From contig CANLOV010000001.1 of assembly GCA_947492955.1 (NCBI GenBank), positions 434,001 through 498,000 on the forward strand: DNA of 64,000 nt. The letters are read 5' to 3'. The notes under the pieces are model-generated. The model saw only the letters and a list, made by a program, of their open reading frames with translations, was not told the origin of the DNA and did no database searches. A program made the position numbers and the translations under genes. Positions 18,109 to 27,946 of this stretch are shown here, one piece after another (the first letter of the stretch is position 1; every line of letters begins with the position of its first letter). Source of the DNA: an uncultured Cellulophaga sp. GTDB taxonomy: Bacteria; Bacteroidota; Bacteroidia; Flavobacteriales; Flavobacteriaceae.

Positions 18109-18440
18109 ATTGACAGTTGAAAACTAAATATAGTTAAACTTAATTAATAAGAAAATTATTATGTGTCAATTATAGAAATCTTATTTGTATGATTTTTAAA
18201 AATATAAACATCTAATATTAAGTGTGTTGTGTTTTTTTTGAGGGGTAGTTCTTTCTGTTTTATATAATTTTTGAGGTTAATATATTAATTAAAAAAAAAG
18301 CTAGTACTTAGTTGTTTAATTGGTAAAATTAAATTGTATAAAAGCTATGGAAAGAGCAATTAAAACCTAAACGAATAATTGTTTAACTAAGAGTTTATGG
18401 TTGTTTTAATTCTTAATTATACCCAAGAGAAAACAAAATA
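18109..18440. other. Non-coding AT-rich spacer
   Basis: This 332-base region between the histidine kinase gene and the pnp terminator has no credible open frame. It contains poly-T and poly-A tracts and no strong dyad. It must hold the kinase promoter, but I find no clear TAnnTTTG site. Confidence 0.5.
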
Positions 18441-18473
18441 AAAAAGGTAGCAATTTTAAATTGCTACCTTTTT
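18441..18473 (-). terminator. Rho-independent terminator after pnp
   Basis: The arms AAAAAGGTAGCAATTT and its complement are perfect around a single central base, and the minus strand ends in a T run. It lies 25 bases past the pnp stop. The A/T flanks are symmetrical, so it could work in both directions. Confidence 0.88.
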
Positions 18474-18497
18474 GTTTTATTAATTTAAAAAGTAAAC

Positions 18498-20705
18498 TTA
18501 ATCTCTTTTTGGTTTACGATCTCTATTATTGTTTCTGTCGTTTTTAGGACGATCAGTTCTAGGTGGTCTTTCTACGTAACCTTCTGGTTTTGGTAGTAAA
18601 GCTTTTCTAGAAACTTTCTCCTTACGTGTACGTTTGTCTATACCAAAGTATTTAACATCAAAAACATCACCCATATTTACTACATCAGTAACATTTTCTG
18701 TACGTTCCCATGCTAATTCAGATACATGTAATAAAACTTCGTTTCCTGGAGCTTCGTTGTATTCAACAACAGCACCAAAATCTAACATTTTAATTACTTT
18801 TACTTCGTAAACACTACCAACTTCTGGTTTAAATAATAAAGAATCTATTTTAGCTAAAACAGCATCAATACCTTTGTTACCAACACCTAAAACCTCTACA
18901 ACACCTTCTTCTGTTACAGGGTCCTCGTTAATAACAATGGTAGTTTCTGTTTCTTTTTGTAATTCTTGAATTACTTTTCCGCCAGGTCCAATTAACGCAC
19001 CAATAAATTCATTAGGAATACGTCTTGTAATCATTGTAGGTGCGTGGTCTTTAACTGCTGTATTTGGCGTTTCAATAGTTTCGGTAATTTTACCTAAAAT
19101 ATGTAAACGACCATCGCGAGCTTGTTTTAAGGCATTTACAAGAATTTCATAAGAAAGTCCTTTTACCTTAATATCCATTTGGCAAGCAGTAATACCATCT
19201 GCAGTACCAGTTACTTTAAAGTCCATATCTCCTAAGTGATCTTCATCACCTAAGATATCAGATAAAACGGCATATTTTCCAGACTCAGTATCTGTAATTA
19301 ATCCCATTGCAATACCAGAAACAGGTTTCTTTAATTGTACACCAGCATCCATCATCGCCATTGTACCTGCACAAACTGTTGCCATAGAAGAAGAACCATT
19401 AGATTCTAAAATCTCTGAAACTACACGTACAGTATAAGGACAATCATTAGGAACCATTCCTTTTAAGGCACGTTGCGCTAAGTTACCATGTCCTACTTCT
19501 CTACGAGATGTTCCACGAATAGGTCTTGCTTCACCAGTTGAAAAAGGAGGGAAGTTATAGTGTAAATAAAAACGCTCTTCTCCTTTATAAGATGGCATAT
19601 CTATTTGGTTTGCTTCTCTACTTGTACCTAAAGTAACTGTAGCTAATGCTTGCGTTTCTCCACGTGTAAATATAGAAGAACCATGTGTAGAAGGTAAATA
19701 ATCTACCTCACACCAAATAGGTCTAATCTCGTCAGTTTTACGTCCATCTAAACGTAAACCTTCGTTTAAAGTTAAATCTCTAACCGCGGCTTTTTCTGCT
19801 TTAGAATAATATTTAGAAATTAATCCGCCGAAATCTTCTTGTTCTTCTTCAGAAAAAGAGGCTATTATTTCTTCTTTAATTTCACCAAAAGCAGCGCTAC
19901 GTTCGTGTTTAGCAGAACCTGCTTGTGCTACAGCATATACTTTATCATATGCCATATCGTGAATCTTTTGAGCTAAATCTTCATCTGCTCTTTCTGGTTC
20001 GTACTCACGTGTTTCTTTTTTACCAAAAGCTTCAGCTAAAGCTACCTGAGCAGCACATTGTACTTTAATAGCTTCGTGTGCAAACTTAATAGCTTCCGTC
20101 ATTTCTTCTTCAGAAATTTCGTCCATTTCACCTTCAACCATCATTACAGAATCAGCAGAAGCACCAATCATCATATCGATGTCTGACTCCTCTAATTGTG
20201 CACGAGTTGGGTTAATAATGAATTCTCCATTTACACGACCAACTCTAGCTTCAGAAATTGGACATTCAAAAGGGAAATCTGATAATTGAATAGCTGCAGA
20301 GGCTGCTAAACCTGCCATTGCATCTGGCATAACTTCTGGGTCATGAGACATTAACTGTATCATAACTTGAGTTTCTGAGTGGTAATCTTTTGGGAATAAC
20401 GGACGTAATACACGATCCACTAAACGCATGGTTAATACCTCACCATCACTAGGTCTTGCTTCTCTTTTAAAGAAACCTCCAGGGTAACGACCTGCAGCAG
20501 CAAATTTTTCTCTGTAATCTACCGTTAATGGTAAAAAGTCTACATCTGCTTGTTTGTAATTGGAAACAACTGTACATAATAACATACATTTTCCTGATTG
20601 CACTACAACGCTACCATGAGCTTGTTTTGCTAATTTTCCGGTTTCGATAGAAATTTCTCTACCATCACCAAGGTCAATGACCTCTTTAAATACTTTTGGA
20701 ATCAT
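18498..20705 (-). CDS. pnp: Polyribonucleotide nucleotidyltransferase (PNPase)
   Basis: A 735-residue enzyme that degrades RNA 3' to 5' by phosphorolysis and forms a trimer. The layout is standard: first RNase PH domain (about 1-230, with [26 protein letters not shown] split over 63-85), an alpha-helical linker, second RNase PH domain (about 320-555, with [12 protein letters not shown] and the catalytic aspartate segment [14 protein letters not shown]), a KH domain ([16 protein letters not shown] near 575) and an S1 domain (about 630-700). The C-terminal tail is rich in Arg, Asn and Pro. It lies downstream of rpsO, the common bacterial order. A terminator separates the two, so pnp may rely partly on readthrough or on its own promoter. 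Confidence 0.98.
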   Translation of the reverse strand: MIPKVFKEVIDLGDGREISIETGKLAKQAHGSVVVQSGKCMLLCTVVSNYKQADVDFLPLTVDYREKFAAAGRYPGGFFKREARPSDGEVLTMRLVDRVLRPLFPKDYHSETQVMIQLMSHDPEVMPDAMAGLAASAAIQLSDFPFECPISEARVGRVNGEFIINPTRAQLEESDIDMMIGASADSVMMVEGEMDEISEEEMTEAIKFAHEAIKVQCAAQVALAEAFGKKETREYEPERADEDLAQKIHDMAYDKVYAVAQAGSAKHERSAAFGEIKEEIIASFSEEEQEDFGGLISKYYSKAEKAAVRDLTLNEGLRLDGRKTDEIRPIWCEVDYLPSTHGSSIFTRGETQALATVTLGTSREANQIDMPSYKGEERFYLHYNFPPFSTGEARPIRGTSRREVGHGNLAQRALKGMVPNDCPYTVRVVSEILESNGSSSMATVCAGTMAMMDAGVQLKKPVSGIAMGLITDTESGKYAVLSDILGDEDHLGDMDFKVTGTADGITACQMDIKVKGLSYEILVNALKQARDGRLHILGKITETIETPNTAVKDHAPTMITRRIPNEFIGALIGPGGKVIQELQKETETTIVINEDPVTEEGVVEVLGVGNKGIDAVLAKIDSLLFKPEVGSVYEVKVIKMLDFGAVVEYNEAPGNEVLLHVSELAWERTENVTDVVNMGDVFDVKYFGIDKRTRKEKVSRKALLPKPEGYVERPPRTDRPKNDRNNNRDRKPKRD

Positions 20706-20892
20706 AAATACGATTTGTAGCTTATATTATTTAAGCTAGTTAAACAATGATCTTTTCGTCTTACTTAGACGCGCTGTTGTTGTGTTGTTGTAGTTGTGTG
20801 CGACCAATGAAAAACTATAAATAAGCTTTTTGTACTCTGTTCTGAATTTTTTTTCAGAAATTGTAATTGTGTTGCTAAAATAAATTAGCGTA

Positions 20893-20929
20893 AATACAAA
20901 AAGGGAAGCTAAGCTTCCCTTTTTGTATT
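20893..20929 (-). terminator. Terminator between rpsO and pnp that overlaps the rpsO stop
   Basis: A perfect inverted repeat with 18-base arms (core GGGAAGCT/AGCTTCCC, flanked by AATACAAAAA and its complement) covers 20893-20929. The rpsO stop codon (20930-20928) starts inside the upstream arm. In minus-strand RNA the core is followed by UUUUUG. The symmetry means it could act in either direction. Confidence 0.88.
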
Positions 20930-21197
20930 ATTTTCTAATATTTAATTCCTTAATTATCTCACGATATCTTACAATATCTGTTTTAATTAAGTAATCTAAT
21001 AAGCTTCTTCTTTTACCTACTAATTTTACTAGAGAACGCTCAGTGTTAAAATCTTTACGATTGTTTTTTAAGTGTTCTGTTAAGTGGTTAATACGAAAAG
21101 TAAATAATGCTATTTGTCCTTCCGTTGTACCTGTGTCTTTCTCAGACTTACCGTGTTTCTTAAAGATTTCGGCTTTTGCTTCTTTTGTTAAATACAT
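20928..21197 (-). CDS. rpsO: 30S ribosomal protein S15
   Basis: An 89-residue protein of normal length. It binds 16S rRNA at the central-domain three-way junction and helps assemble the small subunit platform. Recognisable segments are FKKHGKSEKDTGTTEGQIAL, FRINHLTEHLKNNRKDF and LVKLVGKRRSLLDYLIKTD. The ATG at 21197 is the family start. A -7 box and a 5'-leader hairpin lie upstream. In E. coli S15 represses its own translation by binding its leader; whether that occurs here is unknown. Confidence 0.98.
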   Translation of the reverse strand: MYLTKEAKAEIFKKHGKSEKDTGTTEGQIALFTFRINHLTEHLKNNRKDFNTERSLVKLVGKRRSLLDYLIKTDIVRYREIIKELNIRK

Positions 21198-21230
21198 TCC
21201 AATATTTTATTTAATGATTTTTATGTATGT

Positions 21231-21261
21231 GATTGATTTTTTCAATCAGGCTGCAAATATA
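21231..21261 (-). promoter_or_regulatory. rpsO promoter -7 box and 5' leader hairpin
   Basis: TATATTTG at 21261-21254 matches TAnnTTTG exactly and lies 57 bases before the ATG. Immediately downstream, at 21247-21231, the leader can fold into a hairpin with arms GATTGA/TCAATC and a 5-base A loop. It is a possible site for S15 autoregulation, but that role is inferred from other bacteria. Confidence 0.5.
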
Positions 21262-21344
21262 ATAATATTATTTTATGTAAGTATATGTTTGGTGTAAATA
21301 CTTGTTTTTGAACTAAAATAATAGTAGTAGAATAAAGATTTTAA

Positions 21345-21824
21345 TTAAAAAGCACAGTTGTTAGGTAATGGAGCTACATTTTCTAGTTTAGCTGCAAAAC
21401 TTGTTTTTAGTTCTTCTTTTATAAATCCACTTTCAACAGAGCCTTTTAAAACATTACTGCCATAACCAGTATTGTTCATGTGTGCTCTTATGTAAACTTC
21501 TTGATTTTTAAGGATGTTTATTGTGCCACCAGAACGAGAGAAAGGTTGTTCGTTTACATGGCTATGTGCTAAAACTCTACGGTAAATAAGATTTTCTTCT
21601 AAATCTATGACTTCCCACCAATCGGCATATTGTTGGCATCCTGTATCTGGGCTTTTTATAGTTACATTAAAAGTGTAACTCTGTTCATTGCCAGAAATAG
21701 AAACTTTGCTTACTTCTGCGGTAAGTTTTTTAGTTGTGGTATCTTCTTTAGTGGTGCCAGAATTAGAACAACAAACGAACCATGAGATTACAAGTATAAA
21801 AAATGTTTTTATGTGTAATCTCAT
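21345..21824 (-). CDS. Predicted lipoprotein of unknown function
   Basis: A 159-residue protein with a lipoprotein signal ending FVCC (lipobox Cys18 or Cys19). The mature part begins with a Thr/Ser/Lys-rich linker (20-36), then a beta-rich domain with the segments SYTFNVTIKSPDTGCQQYADWWEV and RSGGTINILKNQEVYIRAHMNN. Two further cysteines (C62 and C157) may form a disulfide. I do not recognise the family. It starts 15 bases after the accD stop, so it is likely cotranscribed with accD, though no functional link is evident. Confidence 0.8.
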   Translation of the reverse strand: MRLHIKTFFILVISWFVCCSNSGTTKEDTTTKKLTAEVSKVSISGNEQSYTFNVTIKSPDTGCQQYADWWEVIDLEENLIYRRVLAHSHVNEQPFSRSGGTINILKNQEVYIRAHMNNTGYGSNVLKGSVESGFIKEELKTSFAAKLENVAPLPNNCAF

Positions 21825-21839
21825 GGAGGTTGTTTATTT

Positions 21840-22706
21840 TTATGATACTGCTCTAACTTTATTGTTTTGAATTAAATCTAGATATAGATTTATATTCTTT
21901 TTAAGGTCTCTACGATGAGATATAAAATCTAAAAATCCGTGATCTAATAAAAATTCTGCTGTTTGGAAACCTTCTGGAAGGTCTTTTCCTGTAAAATCTT
22001 TTACAATTCTAGGTCCTGCAAAACCAATTAATGCTCCTGGTTCAGAGATATTAATATCTCCTAACATAGCATAAGATGCTGTAGTACCACCAGTAGTTGG
22101 GTCTGTGCATAAAGATATATATGGAATTCCTTTTTCTGCTAATTGCGCTAATTTGGCAGATGTTTTTGCCAATTGCATTAAAGATATAGCAGCCTCCATC
22201 ATACGTGCTCCACCAGATTTTGAAATCATCATGAATGGAATTTTTTTCTTTATAGCATAATCTACGGCTCTGGCTATTTTTTCTCCAACAACACTACCCA
22301 TAGATCCACCAATAAAACTGAAATCCATACAAGCGATTACAATATCTTTTCCTAAAGATTTACCAACAGCTGTTCTAATAGCGTCTTTTAAACCAGTTTT
22401 GCTTTGAGCAGCCTTTATACGGTCTACATATTTTTTTGTATCCTCGAATTTTAAAGGATCTTTAGAAGATAATTTAACATCTAATTCTGTAAATTTATTA
22501 TCGTCAAAAAGAATTTCAAAATATTCTTTACTCCCTATTCTAACATGGTAGTCGTCTTCTGGACTTACATAGAAATTTTTAGCTAATTCTTCTGATTCTA
22601 CAATTTTTCCAGTAGGAGATTTGTACCATAAACCTTTAGGGGTATCTTTTTTCTCTTCTGTTGAGGTTTGTATTCCTTTTGCTGTTCTTTTAAACCAAGA
22701 TGACAT
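21840..22706 (-). CDS. accD: Acetyl-CoA carboxylase carboxyltransferase subunit beta lacking the zinc ribbon cysteines
   Basis: A 288-residue subunit that, with AccA, transfers the carboxyl group from biotin to acetyl-CoA, making malonyl-CoA for fatty acids. The crotonase-like core is intact ([49 protein letters not shown]). The N-terminal region that in E. coli holds four zinc-ligand cysteines is present but rewritten: WYKSPTGKI at 27-35 replaces WxKCxxCG, and YVSPEDDYH at 46-54 replaces VCPKCxxH. All four cysteines are missing. From memory this is shared with other Flavobacteriaceae AccD proteins. It lies 28 bases after the fba stop and probably shares its transcript. Confidence 0.95.
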   Translation of the reverse strand: MSSWFKRTAKGIQTSTEEKKDTPKGLWYKSPTGKIVESEELAKNFYVSPEDDYHVRIGSKEYFEILFDDNKFTELDVKLSSKDPLKFEDTKKYVDRIKAAQSKTGLKDAIRTAVGKSLGKDIVIACMDFSFIGGSMGSVVGEKIARAVDYAIKKKIPFMMISKSGGARMMEAAISLMQLAKTSAKLAQLAEKGIPYISLCTDPTTGGTTASYAMLGDINISEPGALIGFAGPRIVKDFTGKDLPEGFQTAEFLLDHGFLDFISHRRDLKKNINLYLDLIQNNKVRAVS

Positions 22707-22734
22707 AGGCTAAATCTTAAGTTAAGAATATTTA

Positions 22735-23802
22735 TTATAATGTGTTAACGTTGTTTAAGTCTTCGAAAGCTTTTTTAAGACGCTCTACAAATGACTTTTC
22801 TCCTTCTCTTAACCAAACTCTAGGGTCGTAATATTTTTTGTTTGGCTCATCGCTACCATTTGGGTTTCCTATTTGCCCTTGTAAGTAGTCTTTTTTATCT
22901 TGAACATAGTCTCTTACACCAGCTAAATAAGCATACTGTAAATCTGTATCTATATTCATTTTAATTACACCATAACTAATTCCTTCGCGAATTTCTTCTA
23001 CAGTAGAACCAGACCCTCCGTGAAAAACAAAATCAATATGGTTGTGTTCTACACCATATTTTTCTGAAATGTATTCTTGAGAGTTTTTAAGAATTTTTGG
23101 TGTTAATTTTACATTTCCTGGCTTGTATACTCCATGTACATTACCAAAAGCTGCTGCAATTGTAAATTTAGGACTTACTTTAGAAAGCTCTTCGTATGCA
23201 TAAGCTACTTCTTCTGGTTGCGTGTATAATTTAGAATCATCTACATCAGAATTATCAACACCATCTTCTTCACCACCAGTAATACCTAATTCTATTTCTA
23301 GTGTCATGTTCATTTTGCTCATTCTTTCTAAATAACCTTTACATATTTCTATGTTTTCTTCAATAGGCTCTTCAGATAAATCAATCATATGAGAACTGAA
23401 TAGTGATTTTCCTGTTTCTGCAAAATGCTTTTCACTAGCATCTAATAAACCATCTATCCAAGGTAATAATTTTTTAGCACAGTGGTCAGTATGTAAGATA
23501 ACCGTTGCACCATATGCTTCTGCTAATTCGTGTACATGTTTTGCACCAGCAACAGCACCTAAAATAGCTGCTTTTTGACCATCGTTAGATAAACCTTTTC
23601 CGGCATTAAATTGGGCTCCACCATTAGAGAATTGTATAATCACAGGAGCATTTAAACTAGCCGCAGTTTCTAAAACGCCATTAATAGAGTTAGATCCTAT
23701 TGCATTTACTGCAGGTAAAGCAAATCCTTTTTCTTTTGCGTAGTTAAAAATTTCTTGAACTTGATCTCCTGTAGCAACTCCAGGTTTAATATTGTGAGCC
23801 AT
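22735..23802 (-). CDS. fbaA: Fructose-bisphosphate aldolase, class II
   Basis: A 355-residue zinc-dependent aldolase, close to the 359 residues of E. coli FbaA (class IIA). It cleaves fructose 1,6-bisphosphate to glyceraldehyde 3-phosphate and dihydroxyacetone phosphate in glycolysis, and works in reverse in gluconeogenesis. Key residues visible: catalytic D106 and zinc ligand H107 in HTDHC, the EIELGITGGEEDG block, the zinc histidine in AFGNVHGVYKPG near 225, and HGGSGS near 262. The ATG at 23802 gives the normal N-terminus. A -7 box is present upstream. Confidence 0.97.
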   Translation of the reverse strand: MAHNIKPGVATGDQVQEIFNYAKEKGFALPAVNAIGSNSINGVLETAASLNAPVIIQFSNGGAQFNAGKGLSNDGQKAAILGAVAGAKHVHELAEAYGATVILHTDHCAKKLLPWIDGLLDASEKHFAETGKSLFSSHMIDLSEEPIEENIEICKGYLERMSKMNMTLEIELGITGGEEDGVDNSDVDDSKLYTQPEEVAYAYEELSKVSPKFTIAAAFGNVHGVYKPGNVKLTPKILKNSQEYISEKYGVEHNHIDFVFHGGSGSTVEEIREGISYGVIKMNIDTDLQYAYLAGVRDYVQDKKDYLQGQIGNPNGSDEPNKKYYDPRVWLREGEKSFVERLKKAFEDLNNVNTL

Positions 23803-23845
23803 AATTTTGGTTTAATTTAAAATGATTAATTAATTATAGAGTCCA

Positions 23846-23853
23846 CAAAAGTA
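23846..23853 (-). promoter_or_regulatory. Candidate fbaA -7 box
   Basis: TACTTTTG on the minus strand matches TAnnTTTG exactly, 44 bases before the fbaA ATG and just past the Omp85 stop. No TTG is found at the expected -33 spacing. It suggests fbaA-accD are transcribed separately from the Omp85 gene. Confidence 0.45.
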
Positions 23854-23868
23854 ATAAAATTATTAGGT

Positions 23869-26484
23869 CTAAAAGGGATAATTTATGCCTATTTGAACTA
23901 CACCGTTTGCGAAGTAGTCGTTAAACCATTTTTTAGAAGCTTCTTCTGCAGGGTTATAGGTTTTAAACCCGTAATCTAGTCTAAAGACGAAGTATGTAAA
24001 ATCGTATCGCAAACCAAGGCCTGTTCCTAGGGCTAAATCTGCTAAAGAACCAATACCTTTAAAAATAGCATCGGGGTCATCTGTATCATCATAAACGTTC
24101 CATATGTTTCCTGCATCGGCAAATAATGCTCCTTTAAAATTACCAACAATAGGAAATCTATATTCTAAATTTAGGGCTATTTTAAGGTTAGCTTCATTAA
24201 AATCATTTACAGCATTTGTGGTTCCAGGGCCTAAAGAATAGGGGTTCCAAGCTCTATTGTCATTTGATCCACCTGCAAAGTAACTTCGTGTAAAAGGAAT
24301 GTTTTCTGAATTTCCATAAGGAATGGCAATGCCTAAAAAACTTCTAAAAGCTAAAACATTTGAATTGGAAAGATTCCAGTGTTTTATATAATCGAATTCT
24401 GTTTTTATATATTGAGAATAAGGAACACCAAAAATTAAAGCATTATCGTTATCGTTTTTTTCTAGTGTTGCAATTTTAGAAACAGCAGATAATAAATTAC
24501 CAGCACTCTCTACTTTAAATCTAAACTGATAGAAATCATTATCATTTATATCTTTTTTGTTATTAATAGAAAAAGTATAGTTACTAGTAAAGATTAAATT
24601 GTTCTCTGTAAGCCTATTTTTACGTTCGTTAATGCTTCTGGTATTATTATAGATTTCAGAATTTGCAAGAACTAAGTTGTTATTTAATATTTCATTAATA
24701 AAACCATCTGCTCCATCTGGAATAATTAAATTAGGATCATCCGGGTTATCGGTGTTGTTGAAAAAATTAACAACTCTGTTGTATTGGTCTGGATCAGAAA
24801 AATCACTTTCTTGATCAAAGTCGTTTGCTATAGCATCTAGCCTGTTGTAGGTATTTTTGTACACATTGAAAAAACGATTAACATTAACATTGCGTACAAA
24901 TTGAATGTTTAAAAGTTCTAAAGAGTGCTTTTTACGATTCGATGGCGACCAATTGTACCCAAAAGTGGTATTAAAAGTTTGCTTGTCTAATCCAATATTT
25001 TTCTGAAAACTAGTACCCATAGCTATTCTAGTTTCTGGTAGCATATAGTAGGGTATAATTTTTTTTGTATTAATAAGAGGTAGCCATATCCTTGGAAAAG
25101 TTAAATTAACATCGGCTCCAACTTCAGAAATGTTTTTGTCATTTGCTTCTCCTCCAAAAATACCGAAAGAGCCCCTTGCAGAAATACTTAGTGTTTCTGC
25201 ACCTCCAAAAACATTTCTTGTTATTAAAGAGGAGCTAAATGCAAGTCCAACATTTTGTATGCTAGAGTGTGTTACATCTGTATCAATAGCAAAAGAATAT
25301 TTAGGACGGGCAGCCAAGAAAATATCAGTAGTTAATTGTGTGTCTGTACTATCTGGTGTAAATTGTATACTTGGGTATTTAAATGTATTTAAATTGGTAA
25401 TTTGTCTATTGGTACGTATTCTGTCTATATCTCTATAAATACTATCTTTTTCTAAAAAAATAGCATTTGTTAATGCCTTAGGTTTGTAGCGTAGTTTGTT
25501 TTTGTAATATATCGTATAATTTTTATAATCTACCGATTTTAAGGAGTCTTTAGAATTTGTAAAAAGGTGATCAGCATAAATGTTTATTTTTTTAAAACGA
25601 TGTACTTTGTATGCTACAGAAGAGGCTTGTGTGGTAGTGTCTCCTCTCTTCTTTAGATTATCTATTTTAAGTTCAACGTCCATTTTTTGGTCGTTTTTTG
25701 CTTTACTAGTATCTCTTAAAATATTATAAGTAATAGAGCTTTCTTGGAAATTATAGATTCCAGAATTTCTATAGATATTAGTAAGTCTTTCTCTTTCATT
25801 ATTAAAGTCAGATAAATCGAACTGATTTTTTGCTTTTATATAAGAATCGTCTTTATGTATATTGTAAATAGAATCTATAGCTTTAGAGCTTATTTTTTTA
25901 GATAAGGTATCTATTGTATAGGGTTTTTCTAAAGTTATTTTATAATCTATAGCAGCTCTTTTTTTACGTTTACTAGGAGTAATAGTATAGGTGCCGCTAT
26001 TATTAAAATAGCCTTTACTTGCATAGTAAGCTTTTAAGCGATCTAAGGTTTTTTTTGTTTTAGAAGTATCTATAATAGCGGGGGCTTCTCCAATTTTTTT
26101 TAACCACTCGCTAGAGCCTTTTACAAGAAAAGATTCGCCAAGCTTATCTACTTGTTTTTTTGATAAAAAATTAATGAGCCTTTGTTCTCTTTTTTCTTTT
26201 TTGTGTAACCAATTTTGATAAGAGGAGTCTGGATTTTTTTTGGCAAGATTATACAGATTTAATCGTAGTGGGTATCCTAGAATGTTACTATTGGGTTTCT
26301 GAATTATTAAACTATAAATATCTTCATTCGATACTTTTTTTTCGTCTGCAAGAATTTGATTTTTTGTAAGTAATAACTCATCGTCTTCTACCCTTTTTAA
26401 CGTATTGCAAGAACTTATTACTATAGCTAGCAATAATAAGCTTATTTTTATGCGATATTTAGTTAGAAAAAAAGGGGTTCTCAT
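23869..26484 (-). CDS. Lipidated Omp85-family outer-membrane assembly protein (TamL-like)
   Basis: The frame opens further upstream, but the ATG at 26484 is chosen because it begins a lipoprotein signal (FLTKYRIKISLLLLAIVISSC, lipobox Cys26), giving 871 residues. The N-terminal half holds POTRA-like repeats (for example RLKAYYASKGYFNN and ERERLTNIYRNSGIYNF). The C-terminal half is a 16-strand-type barrel ending in an aromatic residue (INYPF), with the family segment LNLEYRFPIVGNFKGALFAD and an FTRSYFAGG block. Omp85 proteins insert outer-membrane proteins. A lipid-anchored TamA relative, TamL, is known in Bacteroidota, and the lipobox fits that group. It is divergent from the SpoU gene with only 25 bases between the starts. 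Confidence 0.88.
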   Translation of the reverse strand: MRTPFFLTKYRIKISLLLLAIVISSCNTLKRVEDDELLLTKNQILADEKKVSNEDIYSLIIQKPNSNILGYPLRLNLYNLAKKNPDSSYQNWLHKKEKREQRLINFLSKKQVDKLGESFLVKGSSEWLKKIGEAPAIIDTSKTKKTLDRLKAYYASKGYFNNSGTYTITPSKRKKRAAIDYKITLEKPYTIDTLSKKISSKAIDSIYNIHKDDSYIKAKNQFDLSDFNNERERLTNIYRNSGIYNFQESSITYNILRDTSKAKNDQKMDVELKIDNLKKRGDTTTQASSVAYKVHRFKKINIYADHLFTNSKDSLKSVDYKNYTIYYKNKLRYKPKALTNAIFLEKDSIYRDIDRIRTNRQITNLNTFKYPSIQFTPDSTDTQLTTDIFLAARPKYSFAIDTDVTHSSIQNVGLAFSSSLITRNVFGGAETLSISARGSFGIFGGEANDKNISEVGADVNLTFPRIWLPLINTKKIIPYYMLPETRIAMGTSFQKNIGLDKQTFNTTFGYNWSPSNRKKHSLELLNIQFVRNVNVNRFFNVYKNTYNRLDAIANDFDQESDFSDPDQYNRVVNFFNNTDNPDDPNLIIPDGADGFINEILNNNLVLANSEIYNNTRSINERKNRLTENNLIFTSNYTFSINNKKDINDNDFYQFRFKVESAGNLLSAVSKIATLEKNDNDNALIFGVPYSQYIKTEFDYIKHWNLSNSNVLAFRSFLGIAIPYGNSENIPFTRSYFAGGSNDNRAWNPYSLGPGTTNAVNDFNEANLKIALNLEYRFPIVGNFKGALFADAGNIWNVYDDTDDPDAIFKGIGSLADLALGTGLGLRYDFTYFVFRLDYGFKTYNPAEEASKKWFNDYFANGVVQIGINYPF

Positions 26485-26509
26485 TAGAAGCCAAAAATAC
26501 ATTATTTGT

Positions 26510-27232
26510 ATGGTTGTTAAAAACCAAATAAAATTTATAAAAAACCTACAGCAAAAAAAGTACCGAAATTTGCATGGGCTATTTGTTGTAGAAGGATACA
26601 AAACAGTAAATGAACTTTTAGACTCTGATTTTAAAGCAGAAATTATTTATACTACAGATTTAGATCTTTTTAAAAATGAAGTAGCTAGTATTGAGTTAAT
26701 TTCTGAGGCAGATTTAAAAAGAATGAGTGGTTTAAAAGCTCCCAATAAGGTTTTGGGTGTTTTTTATATGCCTAAATCTAAACCGATAGATTATAATAAT
26801 TGGGTTGTAGCTTTAGACGATATTCGAGATCCTGGTAATTTAGGAACTATTATTCGTTTATGCGATTGGTTTGGGATACCCAATTTAGTATGTTCTTTAC
26901 ATACTGTAGATTGTTATAACCCAAAAGTATTGCAAGCAACTATGGGTTCTATAACAAGAGTAAATATTAGTTATGTTGATATATTACCATTTATGAAAAC
27001 CGTAAAAGCACCTATTTATGGTGCATTTATGGAAGGCTCTGTTGTTTATGGTGAAAAATTTTCTGAAAAAGGAATTTTAGTAATGGGAAATGAAGCTAAT
27101 GGGGTTTCTAAAGAGATGGAAGCCTTAGTTGAAAAAAAAATAAGTATTCCTCAGTTTGGAGCACAAACGGCAGAAAGTTTAAATGTAGCAACCGCTACAG
27201 CTATTTTGTTAAATGAAATTAAGCGTAGTTAG
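26510..27232 (+). CDS. SpoU/TrmH-family RNA 2'-O-methyltransferase
   Basis: A 240-residue SPOUT methyltransferase that would methylate a ribose 2'-hydroxyl in rRNA or tRNA. The frame extends upstream, but the ATG at 26510 (MVVKNQIKFIKNLQQKKYR) is chosen because it gives the usual N-terminal L30e-like substrate domain and avoids running into the Omp85 gene. The three SPOUT motifs are present: LDDIRDPGNLGTIIRLCDWFG, VMGNEANGVSKEM and ISIPQFGAQTAESLNVATATAILLNE, the last forming the trefoil knot. The exact RNA target cannot be told. It converges on porT with 3 bases between stops. Confidence 0.93.
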   Translation: MVVKNQIKFIKNLQQKKYRNLHGLFVVEGYKTVNELLDSDFKAEIIYTTDLDLFKNEVASIELISEADLKRMSGLKAPNKVLGVFYMPKSKPIDYNNWVVALDDIRDPGNLGTIIRLCDWFGIPNLVCSLHTVDCYNPKVLQATMGSITRVNISYVDILPFMKTVKAPIYGAFMEGSVVYGEKFSEKGILVMGNEANGVSKEMEALVEKKISIPQFGAQTAESLNVATATAILLNEIKRS

Positions 27233-27235
27233 GGC

Positions 27236-27943
27236 TTATTCAAAAGTGAAATTAACAAAAATACCTCTAGTGCGTAAAGCATCAATATTTCCTGTCCAAG
27301 GGCTGGCATCTCCTGCGGCATCTGGAACTAGTTCATCAGAAATAGCAAATACGCCTCTAATAGATGGAGAAAATTTAAAATATTCTAAATAAAAATCTAT
27401 GCCGAAACCTAATTCATAAGAGTATAGCTTTTTTTGCATTCTAAAAGAATCGGGTCTTCTGCTAGAATTATCGTCCATACTATCTTGGTTACTTCCTAAA
27501 TTTAAAGAAGTAGAAACACCACCAATAATAAAAGGTTTCCAGTTTCCAATTCTCCTAGTGCTAGCTTTTAATAGTAAAGGAAAATTTATATAGGTAGATT
27601 TTACTTCTCTTATAGCATCTCTTTTATCAGTAAAACCTGGGAACCCTAATGTTCGTATACCGTAATGTAAACCAGGCTCAAAACGTAAATCTAAAAACTC
27701 ATTAATACGCATTTCTCCAATAAGTCCAACATTAAACCCTAGGCCTTTGTTAACAAGGATATCGTTAATGTCATCTTTGTAGTCAAATTTAAAATCGTAT
27801 TGGTTAAAACCTAAGAAATAACCCCAGTTAAGAAAGTGGTCGTCTATAGTTTCAAGATTCATAATAGGCCTTTCATTAAACTGCGCTTTTACAGAATTAC
27901 AAAGCAATACAATGCTTGCTAAAAGGAAAATACTATTTTTCAT
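27236..27943 (-). CDS. porT: PorT-family outer-membrane beta-barrel protein (type IX secretion)
   Basis: A 235-residue protein with a Sec signal (1-20, ending VKAQ). Predicted beta-barrel sequence follows, with alternating hydrophobic strands and an aromatic terminus (FVNFTFE). Recognisable PorT segments are NWGYFLGFNQYDFKF, FDLRFEPGLHYG-like FLDLRFEPGLHYGIRTLGF, FINFPLLLKAST-like YINFPLLLKASTRR and YSYELGFGIDFYLEYFKFSPSI. PorT is required for type IX secretion and gliding in flavobacteria. The gene directly follows menG/ubiE with a 3-base gap, an order I recall from Flavobacterium, which supports the call. Confidence 0.88.
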   Translation of the reverse strand: MKNSIFLLASIVLLCNSVKAQFNERPIMNLETIDDHFLNWGYFLGFNQYDFKFDYKDDINDILVNKGLGFNVGLIGEMRINEFLDLRFEPGLHYGIRTLGFPGFTDKRDAIREVKSTYINFPLLLKASTRRIGNWKPFIIGGVSTSLNLGSNQDSMDDNSSRRPDSFRMQKKLYSYELGFGIDFYLEYFKFSPSIRGVFAISDELVPDAAGDASPWTGNIDALRTRGIFVNFTFE

Positions 27944-27946
27944 ATT

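Noticed and set aside
26484-26601. Upstream extension of the Omp85 frame by 39 codons
   Set aside because: The extension overlaps the divergent SpoU start and would bury the lipoprotein signal; ATG 26484 gives a normal lipobox.
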